64,000 bases of DNA from Agrypnia vestita. Taxonomy: Eukaryota; Arthropoda; Insecta; Trichoptera; Phryganeidae. The notes beneath the pieces were generated by a model that saw nothing but the letters and a program-made list of their open reading frames with translations, ran no database searches and was not told where the DNA came from. Positions 36,681 to 49,275 of the stretch are shown piece after piece. The DNA lies in the NCBI GenBank assembly GCA_016648135.1, contig JADDOH010023059.1, forward strand, positions 1 to 64,000, read 5' to 3'. The number at the start of each line of letters is the position of its first letter. The stretch's first letter is position 1. The translations under genes and the position numbers were made by a program.

Positions 36681-39600
36681 GGAGCGGGAATTTCAAACAC
36701 TGCGGCGGGTTTATATACATTTATTACAAATGAAAAAAAAAATTAAACCTTACGTTCTAAAGCACTATTACTAATTTTATAACTAATCCTAACCTAAACG
36801 CCAGCAGTTCGACCGTCACAGAAGTCCGTCCTGTCCTTTCACATTCTGTTCAAACAAAAAAAATCACAACACACTAAAACACGTGTCCACTATCAGAGGC
36901 CCTCGTGGCCGCCATCTGGATGCCGCGGGTGGCTCGCCGCGTGGTCCAGACCTGGCGCGTCCGGCGGCGGGATCCACGATCGGCTGGAGGCATCTGGCCG
37001 GAGTCTCGGTAACCCGCGGGAAGCGCACGTGGTCCAGGCCGCGGAAGCACGTCGGTTCCCTCCGGTCGCTGCTGGGGCCGAGCTGCAGAAAAGCGTCAGG
37101 CCTTCCTCGGGAGCCCGCCGAGGTGAAGCGGCCATCGCCTGGAACCGTCCAGAGCGCTGCAGGCCGCCTTCTCCTCAAGCGATGTTGACGGCGCCGCCCC
37201 GCGTTCTTGAACACACGGGGCGGCGGCTCAGGGCCCGCCGCCGAAGGGACGGCCGCGGGCGAGGAGCCCGAGCTGTTGCGGCGGTGGCGGTCGGAACGAG
37301 ACGTCGCTTCTTTTGTCACTGGGCGTCGCGGCGGTACACTGTGCGTCGCGGTTTCTGATACGTCGTTTCTGGCGTCGCGATGCCGATTCGGTGGTCGCTA
37401 CCGTTCGGACTTACTTTCTTCGGGAGTTACCAGGGTATTCGGCCGGACCGATTTTACGGGTCAGGCTAGAGTTCCTGGTCTCTCCACCTTCAGCTTCTAA
37501 CTTCAACTCCTAACTCCAACTTCAACTGGTTTCTCGGCGGCTGGCTTCGCCTTATATTCTCTTCTCGCCGGCCTGAGGCGTGACCGACGGTGGAAAGGGG
37601 GCATCCCTTAGCTCCCTATTGGTCCGGATGATGTAGACCGTCTCCCGGTCGGGCCGCTCTTGATCCACCCTCGTCGTCCATTGGCTTCCTCTGGGTCCAT
37701 CCCAGGCCCCGATGGACGTTACTGGTTACGGGACCCGGCGTCGCATATGTTACGACCCCTATTGTTCTCCCAGTTTGCGGCTAATCTCGATGCTTTTCTG
37801 GTATGTAGGCCTAAACACTTTGTTATTTCACGAACGCTTTGTTCACTGTTCATATCCCTATCCCGTCACCAAAACACATTGCAAAATGAATTAAACTTAA
37901 GGAAAATACTACGGTACAAATTGGCAAAGGCGGAAAATTGAAAACACAAATCCGCATCAACACTTTACCCGACATTACCCAAAAATAAAACTGCTTACAT
38001 ATACATACTTAATTAAATCGACACGCCAGACATATTTTTATCGAGCAGTTATTTCTACCATTATTGACTAATTACATGGGATTGACGCAGGGTTTCATTA
38101 GATCACAGTAAAATTCCTTGAGTATGCATTACAATATTAATCTTATCATTAAGTCGTCGGTTTGATTCTTACAGTGGCCTCTCAATATTTAACGTTATTT
38201 ATACATTACAACATTACAGGTCAATCCTTATCATTTTACATTGATTATCTTCGATACCTCCACAAAATCATTATTATTTGTTTTTCTTTTATATATGATA
38301 CACCGGACGGCATTTAAAATTTACCACTCCGCATATTCTCTTCCTTTATTTTTCTTTTTAATTTTTTTCTTTAACAATGACAACATGTACTTGATACTTA
38401 GTTTTATTTTTAATTTTAGCTTAAATAAAACAAGCTATCGTACTTCTTAGTTGGACCAAACATACTTGTCAATATGTGACATAGAGATACAAAACAAAGG
38501 GCTAAAATTATACAGACACCGTGGCATTTCTTAGTGAATCAATTAACATAAAAACTTATTTACACGGGATACATGCTTCAAGCGGGTCCCCTAATGTTAA
38601 TGTTCTGTATACATCTTTGTAATTTCTTTTGGGATTACAAAGTACATGAATTTGCATCAACGCCACTTTCCCGAAAGGAATGCTTACATATACTAACATA
38701 ATCAAATTCGATAAACATTTTTTTTTAAAGAAATTATGTTAAACCTTATTACTAGAAGAAAAATTAAGAAAACTTGGCGTAAATTAATTAATGTAACATT
38801 ATTTACACCTAAATAATGAAAATTCTTACTTCGATATGTAAGCTGGATTGAATGCAAAACATTTTTTTTAGGACTTTCATTATACTAATCATTATCTTAT
38901 CAAATCAGCTTTCTTCCACCCCTGGTATAAGAATATAAGAAAAGAATAAAAATAGAGAACACTAAAAAAAATTATATAAGCCACATTCCACCAGGCAGAC
39001 AATTGAAAATTTTCCAAACAAGAATTATTCTGAAACACTACCAGTAGCGGAAGTCCCTACTACAATTAACTAACTTCATAATTTTCGTTATGTTCTTATT
39101 TTTTTTTAAAGCGGACAAATACCAAAGTGAATGGTGTATCGTAAAGATTGAAATTAGTTACAAATAAATAATAATAAAGCTCGAAAGCTTTATTATTACT
39201 AGATTAAAACAACTATTTTAAAACAGACCGACAAATCATATTGCTTAAACGAGTAATCAAAACATTAATTGCATGTTTACAGATTGGTTATATACCTACA
39301 ACCTACAAATTTGTATAACAAAAAACACAATATTGGGAGCTTGAATAACTAATGACAAATTAACATTATTCTTAAAAATAATTAAAACTCACAAATTAAC
39401 ATTATTCAACTAGGTGTAAGTAATACATGAAAACATAAGACATGAAAGCCTCGATCTAAAGTAATATTAATGTTTATTCCAACACGGCATTTACTTATTT
39501 GCAATTAATTAAACTATTTTGTTTCAACCCCGTGTGCTAAAATTCATTCTGCAGACAGATTTCACAAACTAAAAAGTCGGAATCTTATATCTCTTCAACC

Positions 39601-40730
39601 GTGTTACATCTTTTCACGAGATAATATTCTATTACGTTATATATTATATATTACATCAATATCAAACATCGTCGGCAATAATACAATCAAATTTTTTCCT
39701 TTTGTTACGATCAATACATTTTCTATTATTTGCTACAAGTTAGATTAATTCGGGATGATCTCGTTATTATTTCAAATTGCAATGTCCCGTTCATTTCGAT
39801 ACTTAACAATAGAATACAGAATAAATGAGGAAACTACATATAAAACGAGTAACCTCCACCTGCAGAGGTGGCCTGGGTTATCTAAATTATCATTACCTTA
39901 CTTAAATTAAACATATCAGTTGCTACTTAATTAGGTACATATTACATTGATATTATGATTCACCACTTTGCCTCAATTTCTAATTTGGCCTCTACCTTCT
40001 TAATTGATTGACCCCTGTTATCTTTATTGATAATGACCGCCTGGTCGTGCGTTGCGGGATCCTCGCGCCCTTATAATAATAATATAATTTATACGATCCT
40101 ACATCTCGCGGATAGTGTCGCCATGTGGGGTATCGGTATGTCAGCGCTTTCTAAAACATCTCTATTGTCTGTCGAGGACAATAGTAAGTTTACTGCGACG
40201 ACTTTCGGAATTATTATCTTGTTTTTCTAAAAAATGTCTTTCCCAAAACAATGGCGACTTCTCTAACAAACGCAGCTTTCTAAACCGTTGTCCCATGTGT
40301 TCGCATTTGGCCAAGATGTTCTTTCTATTGTTTAATCGGGGTTAGAGATATACGTCCCGCTGCAAGAAAAGGTTTACCGTTTTACCCTTCCAAGATGTTA
40401 CTTAAGAACAAAAGGTTGCGAACGTATTGCCCATCCTAACAAAAGGCCGTGCACTATTAATGTCTTCGGCGATGCCCAACGCCCTCGGCAACCCTAACTT
40501 TCTAATTCATTGTTTCATATGTTTTATGGCGGGCTATCCTAGGACGATCGTCCGTCGCAATGTTATTTTTTTGAACAATAGGTCACATATTTCGTCCTCG
40601 AACAAAAGATCGAACATGACCGGCTGTGACCACATGGCGCGTGATCTTCGAAACATGGGCGCTTTGATTTCGGTATTGCCCTAGGACAAAATTAATAACC
40701 TGGTTCGCGTCATATTCCGGTACATCAACA
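36620..40730 (-). repeat. LTR copy 2, about 4.1 kb
   Basis: Full-length copy, bordered by the primer site on its 3' side and by the G7 run of internal segment 2 on its 5' side. It differs from LTR 1 by an insertion at 39034-39186 and by carrying about 330 bp after the caatgtc motif. The rest is almost identical, including the GC-rich part. Confidence 0.7.
39034..39186. mobile_element. About 153-bp insertion unique to LTR copy 2
   Basis: LTRs 1 and 3 read straight from aattattttga into gctttattattactag; LTR 2 has extra sequence between. The right edge forms a hairpin (taataataaagct / agctttattatta). It is probably a small mobile sequence or a local insertion; its ends are not diagnostic. Confidence 0.5.
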
Positions 40731-43231
40731 CGCACCCCCCCGAGTTGACGCGAACCGGTTATTATTAGGCCACCTGATGTGCGTTTAGTGGTCGCTAGCA
40801 CTCCCCCTTCAGCATTAGCCCAGCGACCTAATCTATCGTTCCGCGCGAAGAGCCAAGGCGACAAAACAAAAAAAAAAAAATATCTCGGACTGACTCCTGA
40901 CCTAGGGGTTATCAAACTATATTGGGGAACAGGGAAAACGGAAAAAAATTCTCCAGCCTTCTGGCTTCCGGTGTCACTCATCTCCCTTCCGGTTATTACT
41001 TGCGTGCGTGCGTGTGTGTATGTGTGCGTTTTCCTATGCAGCCCTCCTCGCTCTTTTTCTCACTTCACTCCGGCGGGTCCATGTCGGCGCCCTGCCGACG
41101 ATGGGGTCCGCGCCCGCGACCCCCCTTTCGGGTCCTTCCTCGCCTAACACGCCCTTGTGCTCCGGCGGTTTCCTTCGTCGTCTCCCCCTTATGCATCCAT
41201 ATCGGCGCCCTGCCGATGATGGAACCGTGCTCGTGACCGCTGCCTGGGTCCTCCGTCGTCTCACGCTCGTCCCGCTTCGTCCTACCTTGTCATCCCTGCG
41301 TCCGCATTCAGCGCTCTAGCCTTGCTGGACTCTGTTCTACGCCCGCTGCATATTCCGGCGCCACAACACATACAAGGAAACACACGCCGCACTAACGCGC
41401 CTCGCACTGAGACCGGTTTTGAACAAGGAGAATTATGAACATTTAAAAAAAAAACAAATAACGCCTACGTCGTCGCCTCGGCCACCTCGTATCCTATTTA
41501 TCGCGAATTCCGAACTACGCATCGCTTGGTACTTAACCCACTTCCGGTCCGATAGTAAATCTTAAACGACGAATAAAAAAAAAACGGTAAAATAGAAAGT
41601 GGCGCCTACTCTATATTCAAGTGTACGATAACGAGAGAGAAAAAAAATACTCTGAATCTCCAGAGGCAGTAAAACATTACCAGTTGTCCTCAATGAGTGG
41701 GCACATTAGGACCTACACTAAACTCATTATCGTCAGCGACCGTAAACTCGACCTAAATATACATTTTTGAAGTACTCGGTCGGCCCCTCCTAATTAAGTA
41801 ACAATGGGGTGTTATGGGGATTATCGGCGCCTGGGGCCGTTGACCCGCTATTTACTATTCCTAGCTCGAGTGCATCATAAAACGACCTCTCTCGGCTCCC
41901 ATTGTCTGGGACGAAACCAGAATGGTTTGACTGTCGGCACGCCGCTGTCATCTTGTTAATCTATCGGAATATATTTTATTCTTACGTGTTAACTAATTTC
42001 TAATATCTCCACTTAATTCTAACTTATATAAACGAGAAAAAAATTAAAAGTGTTTCCGGGAGAAGAACTGCTGCTATAATCGTCCGTACTCTAATTTAGA
42101 TCTATTCTTACTATAATGTCTTCATTTTGGTGCCCCGGTAAAATAATATTTTGGTATCCGGTTGTCTCCCCGGACATATCAAAACCGCGAAAAGATTCGC
42201 CGACTGTACAACGCTATCCGCCCTTCGTGAAATCCGCGGTTCTACTCGCGCCGCGAGCCTTATCGCGACAAAAATCGTCTGCAGGAAAATTACATAGTAA
42301 CATATTCCTACTTGTGGCGGTTGGCGAAATCGTTCCCTTTCCGCGCACGATTTTATTTCTTTACGGAACCCCATGATTAGGTGCACGATTCGTCGCACAC
42401 AAGTTTATCATATGGTACCGACCGGGTAAGTTATTAGGCTCGATTACTTAGGTCTGTGGGCGCCAGGTACTTTAAGGTTGAAGTACCAACCGATTGGCTT
42501 GATTCTATTATCCCTCGTTTCACTCGCTTGATATCAGTGTCTTTAATCTAAATCTCAGGGTGGGATCCGCCAGAAAACCCTTTTCCGGCGTGCTTTATAC
42601 GCACGAGCCCCGCGTTGGAAGCGCCACTTGATATACCGGAGTAGGGGGGGTAAGGTCAGAAGGGTCAGAGGTGATATAAAATCACGGTGTGGTAAACCGG
42701 CCGGGAGATCTCAGATCTACGTATGCCGGCGGTTACGCCCTCCCCTAGGTACAATCAAAACGTCAGGTGACTGACTAGGACACTGATATCTAGAGGCGGG
42801 TGAAGGGATATAAAAATAATAAAATCGAAACAATTTTACAAGTTTCTATATTGGGCACTGTAGCAAATTAATTTACATGAAACATTAATCTTAACTTACA
42901 TACGACGCAGCAAAGTGGTTACTAATTTAAAAATTACATGAACCCTAATTTAGAGGAAGAGGACAAAATTATAAACAAAGAAAAGAAAAAGGCAAAACAC
43001 ATAAAAAATCTGATCTTACTGCTAAAATGAATGGTGACGAGATTAAATTAACACTTCGGTAGAACCAGGTGGGCGGAGAAAAAGTCTTTAGATCGGAGTA
43101 ACCTGTTTCGGAGAGTTCGGCAGGTGTCTTCTTCGTGCTGCTTCGTGGCGGGCGGCGGCTTCTGGCGTCGGCGTCGTCCTCTGACTGTGTAGGCTACGTC
43201 GGCGGCTTCTGACGTTGGCGTCGTGGCGGTC
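40731..43231 (-). mobile_element. Internal segment 2 of the LTR array
   Basis: 40731-41282 matches the start of internal segment 1, 42545-43231 matches 34380-35090, and 41283-42544 is unique in the window. No coding motif was recognised. On the plus strand it runs directly into the interior of LTR 3 without a primer site or LTR terminus, so this junction is a recombination or deletion product. Confidence 0.6.
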
Positions 43232-46200
43232 GGCAGCGGGGCGTCGCTTCTTTTGTCACTGGGCGTCGCGGCGGCACTGATACTCAGGCGTTCGCGGCGG
43301 TGCGTCACAGCACTCGGTAGCGGATGGCGGTTGTTGCCTTTCGCGCTTTCGCTCCTCCAGGAGTTGCTAGAGTGATCGGCGATGCTGTTTTTACGGGCAC
43401 CGCTAGAATCTCTAGCTTCTCCACACTCAACTCAACTCGACTCCTAACTCAACTCCTCTCGACTGCCTTCTTGGCGGCCGGCTTCGCCTTATATTCTCTC
43501 TCCGGCGACCCAGGGTGTGGTCGCGGGGAGTCGAGGGGAAGCCTCCAGTTGGTCCTTCGCCGATTGGCTCCTTTGATGTCCGCCCTCGTCGTCCATTCGT
43601 CTCTCCGGGTCCCGATTGACGCTATTGGTTACTGAACCCAATGTTGCCTCCGTTCCGCCCCCTATTGTTCTCCCAGTTTGCGGCTAATCTCGATGCTTTT
43701 CTGGTATGTAGGCCTAAACACTTTGTTATTTCACGAACGCTTTGTTCACTGTTCATATCCCTATCCCGTCACCAAAAACACATTGCAAAATGAATTAAAC
43801 TTAAGGAAAATATTACAGTACAAATTGGCAAAGGCGGAAAATTGAAAACACAAATTCGCATCAACACTTATTACCTAAAAATAAAACTGCTTACATATAC
43901 ATACTTAATTAAATCGACACGCCAGATAGACATATTTTTATCGACCAGTTATTTCTACCATTATTGACTAATTACATGGGATTGAACGTAGGGTTTCATT
44001 AGATCACAGTAAAATTCCTTGAGTATGCATTACAATATTAATCTTATTATTAAGTCGTCGGTTTGATTCTTACAGTAGGCCTCCCAATATTTAACGTTAT
44101 TTATACATTACAACATTACAGGTCAACCCTTATCATTTTACATTGATTATCTTCGATACCTCCACAAAATCATTATTATTTGTTTTTCTTTTATATATGA
44201 TACACCGGACGGCATTTAAAATTTACCACTCCGCATATTCTCTTCCTTTATTTTTCTTTTTAATTTTTTTTCTTTAACAATGACAACATGTACTTGATAC
44301 TTAGTTTTATTTTTAATTTTAGCTTAAATAAAACAAGCTATCGTACTTCTTAGTTGGACCAAACATAATTGTCAATATGTGACATAGAGATACAAAACAA
44401 AGGGCTAAAATTATACAGACATCGTGGCATTTCTTAGTGAATCAATTAACATAAAAACTTATTTACATGGGATACATGCTTCAAGCGGGTCCCCTAATGT
44501 TAATGTTCTGTATACATCTTTGTAATTTCTTTTGGGATTACAAAGTACATGAATTTGCGTCAACGCCACTTTCCCGAAAGGAATGCTTACATATACTAAC
44601 ATAATCAAATTCGATAGACACTTTTTTTTTCAAGAAATTATGTTAAACCTTATTACTAGAAGAACAATTAAGAAAACTTGGCGTAAATTAATTAATGTAA
44701 CATTATTTACACCTAAATAATGAAAATTCTTACTTCAATATGTAGGCTGGATTGAATGCAAAACGTTTTTTTTTTTTAGGACTTTCATTATACTAATCAT
44801 TATCTTATCAAATCAGCTTTCTTCCACCCCTGGTATCAGAATATAGGAAAAGAATAAAAATAGAGAACACTAAAAAATTATATAAGCCACATTCCACCCG
44901 GCAGACAATTGAAAATTTTCCAAACAAGAATTATTTTGAGCTTTATTATTACTAGATTAAAACAACTATTTTAAAATAGACCGACAAATTATATTGCTTA
45001 AACGAGTAATCAAAACAATAATTGCATGTTTACAGATAGGTTATATACCTACAACCTACAAATTTGTATAAAAAAAACACAATATTGGGAGCTTGAATAA
45101 CTAATGACAAATTAACATTATTCTTAAAAATAATTAAAACTCACAAATTAACATTATTCAACTAGGTGTAATACATGAAAACATAAGACATGAAAGCCTC
45201 GATCTAAAGTAATATTAATGTTTATTCCAACACGGCATTTACTTATTTGCAATTAATTAAACTATTTTGTTTCAACCCCGTGTGCTAAAATTCATTCTGC
45301 AGACAGATTTCAAAAGACTAAAAAGTCGGAATCTTATATCTCTTCAACCGTGTTACATCTTTTCACGAGATAATATTCTATTACGTTATATATTATATAT
45401 TACATCAATATCAAACATCGTCGGCAATAATACAATCAAGTTTTTTTCCTTTTGTTACGATCAATACATTTTTTATTATTTGCCACAAGTTAGATTAATT
45501 CGGGATGATCTCGTTATCATTTCAAATTGCAATGTCCCGTTCATTTCGGTCCTTAGCTACATATAAAACGAGTAACCTCCACCTGCAGAGGTGGCCTGGG
45601 TTATCTAAATTATCATTACCTTACTTAAATTAAACATATCAGTTGCTACTTAATTAGGTACATATTACATTGATATTATGATTCACCACTTTGCCTCAAT
45701 TTCTAATTCGGCCTCTACCTTCTTAATTGATTGACCCCTGTTATCTTTATTGATAATGACCGCCTGGTCGTGCGTTGCGGGATCTTCGCGCCCTTATATT
45801 AATAATATGATTTATACGATCCTACATCTCGCGGATAGCGTCGCCATGTGGGAGATCGGTATGTCAGCGCTTTCTAAAACATCTCTATTGTCTGTCGAGG
45901 ACAATAGTAAGTTTACTGCGACGACTTTCGGAATTATTATCTTGTTTTTCTAAAAAATGTCTTTCCCAAAACAATGGCGACTTCTCTAACAAACGCAGCT
46001 TTCTAAACCGTTGTCCCATGTGTTCGCATTTGGCCAAGGTGTTCTTTCTATTGTTTAATCGGGGTTAGAGATATACGTCCCGCTGCAAGAAAAGGTTTAC
46101 CGTTTTTACCCTTCCAAGATGTTACTTAAGAACAAAAGGTTGCGAACGTATTGCCCATCCTAACAAAAGGCCGTGCACTATTAATGTCTTCGGCGATGCC

Positions 46201-46454
46201 CAACGCCCTCGGCAACCCTAACTTTCTAATTCATTGTTTCATATGTTTTATGGCGGGCTATCCTAGGACGATCGTCCGTCGCAATGTTATTTTTTTGAAC
46301 AATAGGTCACATATTTCGTCCTCGAACAAAAGATCGGACATGACCGGCTGTGACCACATGGCGCGTGATCTTCGAAACATGGGCGCTTTGATTTCGGTAT
46401 TGCCCTAGGACAAAATTAATAACCTGGTTCGCGTCATATTCCGGTGCATCAACA
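43232..46454 (-). repeat. LTR copy 3 (5' LTR in element orientation), one end missing
   Basis: From about 43660 it is almost identical to LTRs 1 and 2. Its GC-rich start (43232-43640) is only loosely similar (shared gtcgcttcttttgtcactgg, ggcttcgccttatattctct) and looks like another subfamily. It ends at the TGTTGATG terminus, and beyond 46454 the sequence is unrelated. The roughly 700 bp nearest the primer site are missing. Confidence 0.65.
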
Positions 46455-46469
46455 TACTCTTACGCGTTT

Positions 46470-46566
46470 GGTAAACAAATGAACGATTGGGAATGAACAG
46501 TTCACTTTCATGAACGACTCGATGAACGAAGAGTTAAGTCAAGTAAACGAACTTTTCCATCTCTAT
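46470..46566. mobile_element. Probable hAT-type remnant rich in gaac/gttc motifs
   Basis: Contains tgaacagttcact, ctcgatgaacgaa and a terminal ccatctct, in the same order as 11500-11585. There is no ORF or duplication. It sits immediately right of LTR 3. Confidence 0.25.
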
Positions 46567-46848
46567 AAAAGTATGGGCATAGATAAAATGGTATGCTCGA
46601 TTCACGGTTGCTTTCATATTATTAAATGGAATTTTACGTACCTACCTAACATTTTTTTAAGCTATTCCGAGATACGTTCATCGTACATCATCGAGCAACG
46701 ATAAAATAATAATTCAATTTATTTATTTTTAATATAACATTTACATTACAAACATGTGTTTAATTCGTAAATATTATTAACAAGTGAGATAATATGCAAA
46801 CAACAAAAAATCAAACGTATATAAATTCATTCATATCAAAGGTGTCAT

Positions 46849-47487
46849 TCATATCCTGCTTCGGAAAACCCCTTCAGACACATGGAATATATCAATACCC
46901 AAAGCTATTTTGCTCAGCATAGCTGTAGCTCTTCCAACAGGCATAACAATCGGCAGGTTGGTCCTGTATATTGGAATGTGAAACAATCTATGCTGACGAT
47001 GTCTAAGATAATTACCAGGAACATACAAACCAATGCTCTGCATAATTTCAGTATTATCGATCATACGGCGCAACAATCGATAAAAATGTGTAATCAAATA
47101 CACATTCCTTCTAGTCTCTAGAATATTGTAGCCAAGCATACCCTGGAGAAACTCGGTTGGGTAAAGCCAAGGATAATGCCCGTACTCTTTCATGTAGAGA
47201 TATCTCAGAAACTTCTTTTGGACTTTCTCCACCATAAGAGAGTACTTGCTCTCATGTGGCCCCCAGATTATCGAGCCACTCTCGAGTCTACTTCGCACCA
47301 AGGAGTTGTAAAGAGTTCTCAGTATGCGGGTATTTTCGAAAACCCTGGCAGTACGCAGAACAAATCCTAACATTCTCAAAGCATCACCACTGATCGTCTC
47401 TATGTTATCGTGAAATTTTAGGTTTCTTACAAATCTAACACCTAGATCTTTAACATTCGATGTTCTTGTCAGATTTCGGTCGTTCAT
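46849..47487 (-). pseudogene. LINE ORF2 C-terminal part, open for 212 codons
   Basis: Typical post-RT order: V-K-D-L-G-V-R-F near residue 13, M-L-G-F-V-L-R near 39, L-R-T-L-Y-N-S-L-V near 59, and V-Q-K-K-F-L-R-Y-L near 92, then a conserved C-terminal stretch and a stop. The methionine at the start is internal to the original protein, because the F-A-D-D box lies upstream in another frame. Confidence 0.75.
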
Positions 47488-48373
47488 TTTGTAGCGAAAA
47501 AATAGAATTTTTGGGCCCTAGTGAAGGATGTAACCGAACACTTGGAAACATTAAACAAAAGTTTATTTCGTCTTCCCCATTCACATATATTTGATATATC
47601 TGCTTAGAGAAGATGAAAATCGTCCAAAGTTGACACCTTTAAGAAAAACTTTAAGTCATCCGCAAATAACAGAAAGCACGAGTTTAAAATTACATATTTT
47701 ATATTATTGATAAAAATCTAAAAAATGGACCCAGGTTAGATCCTTGCGGGACACCCGAGAAGGTAAAGAAGCACCCTGACGCGAATAAACCGTAGGATAC
47801 GTATAGGTTCCTATTTTGAAGGTAGCTCGCCATTAATTTTAGTATACCATCCGAGAAACCAGTCTTATACAAACTTTTCAATAAGACATCATGGTTGACT
47901 GTATCAAAGGTTTTGGCGAAGTCATTATATGAACAGTCAACCTGATGTCCCGCGTTCAGAGCTTCCGTGACGTAATTTGTGAAAACTATCGGATTTGTCT
48001 CAATCGAGCGACTTTTTCTGAATCCATGTTGTTCATCAATATTATAAACGGCTCTACTCGGGAAGCGACGCGAGTGCAGAGAGAATAGTACAGGTCTATA
48101 ATTTTCTACGGATGACTTAGAACCACTCTTATGTATGGAAGTAACTTTTGACGTCTTCAATGTTTCCGGGAAGACCCCTGTATTTACAGAAAGATTATAC
48201 AAAAAACGTAGTGGTTTTTTTATCAGTTCCACACAGACTTTTAAGAAGAATGTTGGAATGAAATCTGGCCCAAGAGAATGGGTATTACATAGTGTCCTTA
48301 GGTTTTCACGGCCGTTCAGAATCATCTGTGTATAGTTTTCTAGGATATTCTGCCGTGTGTATGTGACCTCTCT

Positions 48374-48416
48374 GGCCAACGTTTCGGAACCCATTGCAGG
48401 GTCCATCATCAGGGCT
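48374..48416 (-). ncRNA. Minimal (stem III-less) hammerhead ribozyme
   Basis: Minus-strand order: AGCC, CTGATGA, a stem II of GGACCC / GGGTTCC around the loop TGCAAT, GAAAC, GTT, GGCC. AGCC and GGCC can pair as stem I (one G-U), and GTT is an allowed cleavage triplet. Stem III would be a palindromic A-C-G-U, fitting the small hammerheads of Penelope-like elements described as cleaving in dimeric form. All core bases of CUGAUGA and GAAA are intact. Confidence 0.65.
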
Positions 48417-48572
48417 GATGTGATGAGCTAGTGTTGAAGTGTAGGTTAAGTATTACCTTGCAATACCGTACCGAAGTCAGGGTGTCTCCAAGTTTGTGTT
48501 ATGTTAAATACTGGATTGCAGTACCGTGTCGAAAGCAAGGTGTGTGTCTTCATGTTGTGTGTTATATATCTA

Positions 48573-48905
48573 CTAACGGATGTCGGAGTGTGCGGATCGT
48601 CTATTTGATTTATCCTGCAGCGCCGGATACCACGATGTTCTTAACTTAAGACCGTCATCCCTATTAATGTTTACCGGGTGCTTGTATATTTCAATTGCTT
48701 CTTTGACCAGGCGCGTGTGTTGACTTTTGGGCTTTCCTAAGATTTTTGGCTCAAATGAAAAATGGTGGCCCGTATCTAGAAAGTGCTCAGCCAATGCCGA
48801 TTTTTCCGGGTGACCGAGTTTGCATGCTCTTTTATGCTCATCAACCCTCTTTGAAATCGTGCGTGCTATTTGTCCCGCATACACTTTGTCGCAATTTTGA
48901 CAATC
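48573..48905 (-). pseudogene. GIY-YIG nuclease domain of a Penelope-like element
   Basis: The frame reads C-D-K-V-Y-A-G-Q-I-A-R-T, then R-V-D-E-H-K-R-A, G-H-P-E-K-S-A-L-A-E-H, E-A-I-E-I-Y-K-H and W-Y-P-A-L. This is the second half of the Penelope nuclease, from YIG (here Y-A-G) through the catalytic R, H and E positions to the conserved W-x-P-x-L end. The GIY half and the upstream RT are missing on this strand. Confidence 0.75.
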
Positions 48906-48964
48906 GAACCGCTACTTGCATGCAGATTCCCACCACCACCCAGCGCAGAAGAGAGGTTTAAGTA

Positions 48965-49275
48965 ATACCTAGCTACGAGAGCTAAACGAATATGCCAAGA
49001 AGAACATCTGCAGGAGGAGATTCGTACACTGAGCGACGCGCTAGAAAGCAATGGATACCAAAGACGGCAGATAGGGCACATCATAAGAGCCAAATCTAAC
49101 AGCTCCGAGAAAAACACAGAAGCTGAGATCAAAGGGATTACTTTCTTGCCTTATATCCATAATGTAACAGACAGGATGCCAAAGCGCTCATGAAGACAGT
49201 GTTCGGCACAAACAACAAGGTTAAGGACCTCTTAAGACCAGCGAAGGATCGGGATCCCCTTGAGACCGACGGTGC
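48965..49275 (+). pseudogene. Penelope-like element: RT C-terminal / linker part, opposite strand to the nuclease
   Basis: Plus-strand text encodes R-A-K-R-I-C, a leucine-rich L-S-D-A-L stretch, N-G-Y, then L-P-Y-I-H-N-V-T-D-R, then K-T-V-F-G-T-N-N-K-V, L-L-R-P-A-K-D-R-D-P-L and D-G-A-Y-R. This is the order seen between RT and GIY-YIG in Penelope-like proteins, ending at G-x-Y-R. A frameshift lies near 49180. The nuclease that should follow lies on the other strand at 48573-48905. Confidence 0.65.

Larger units (their letters stand above)
29505..46454 (-). mobile_element. Tandem array of a large non-coding LTR retrotransposon (LTR-internal-LTR-internal-LTR)
   Basis: Three direct copies of a long segment alternate with two internal segments. 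In minus orientation each complete LTR begins TGTTGATG and ends CCGCCCTATCA, giving TG...CA borders, with AATAAA about 20 bp before the 3' end. A tRNA-Lys primer site lies just after LTR 2 and a G7 purine run just before LTRs 1 and 2. No gag, protease, RT or integrase motif is present anywhere, so it is a LARD-like derivative that must depend on another element. Shared LTRs point to unequal recombination. No clear short target duplication was found at the outer borders (left flank ends aatat, right flank starts tactc). Confidence 0.75.

Noticed and set aside
40731..43231. Hidden gag-pol in internal segment 2
   Set aside because: No protease D-S/T-G, RT Y-x-D-D or integrase H-H-C-C pattern was found on either strand.
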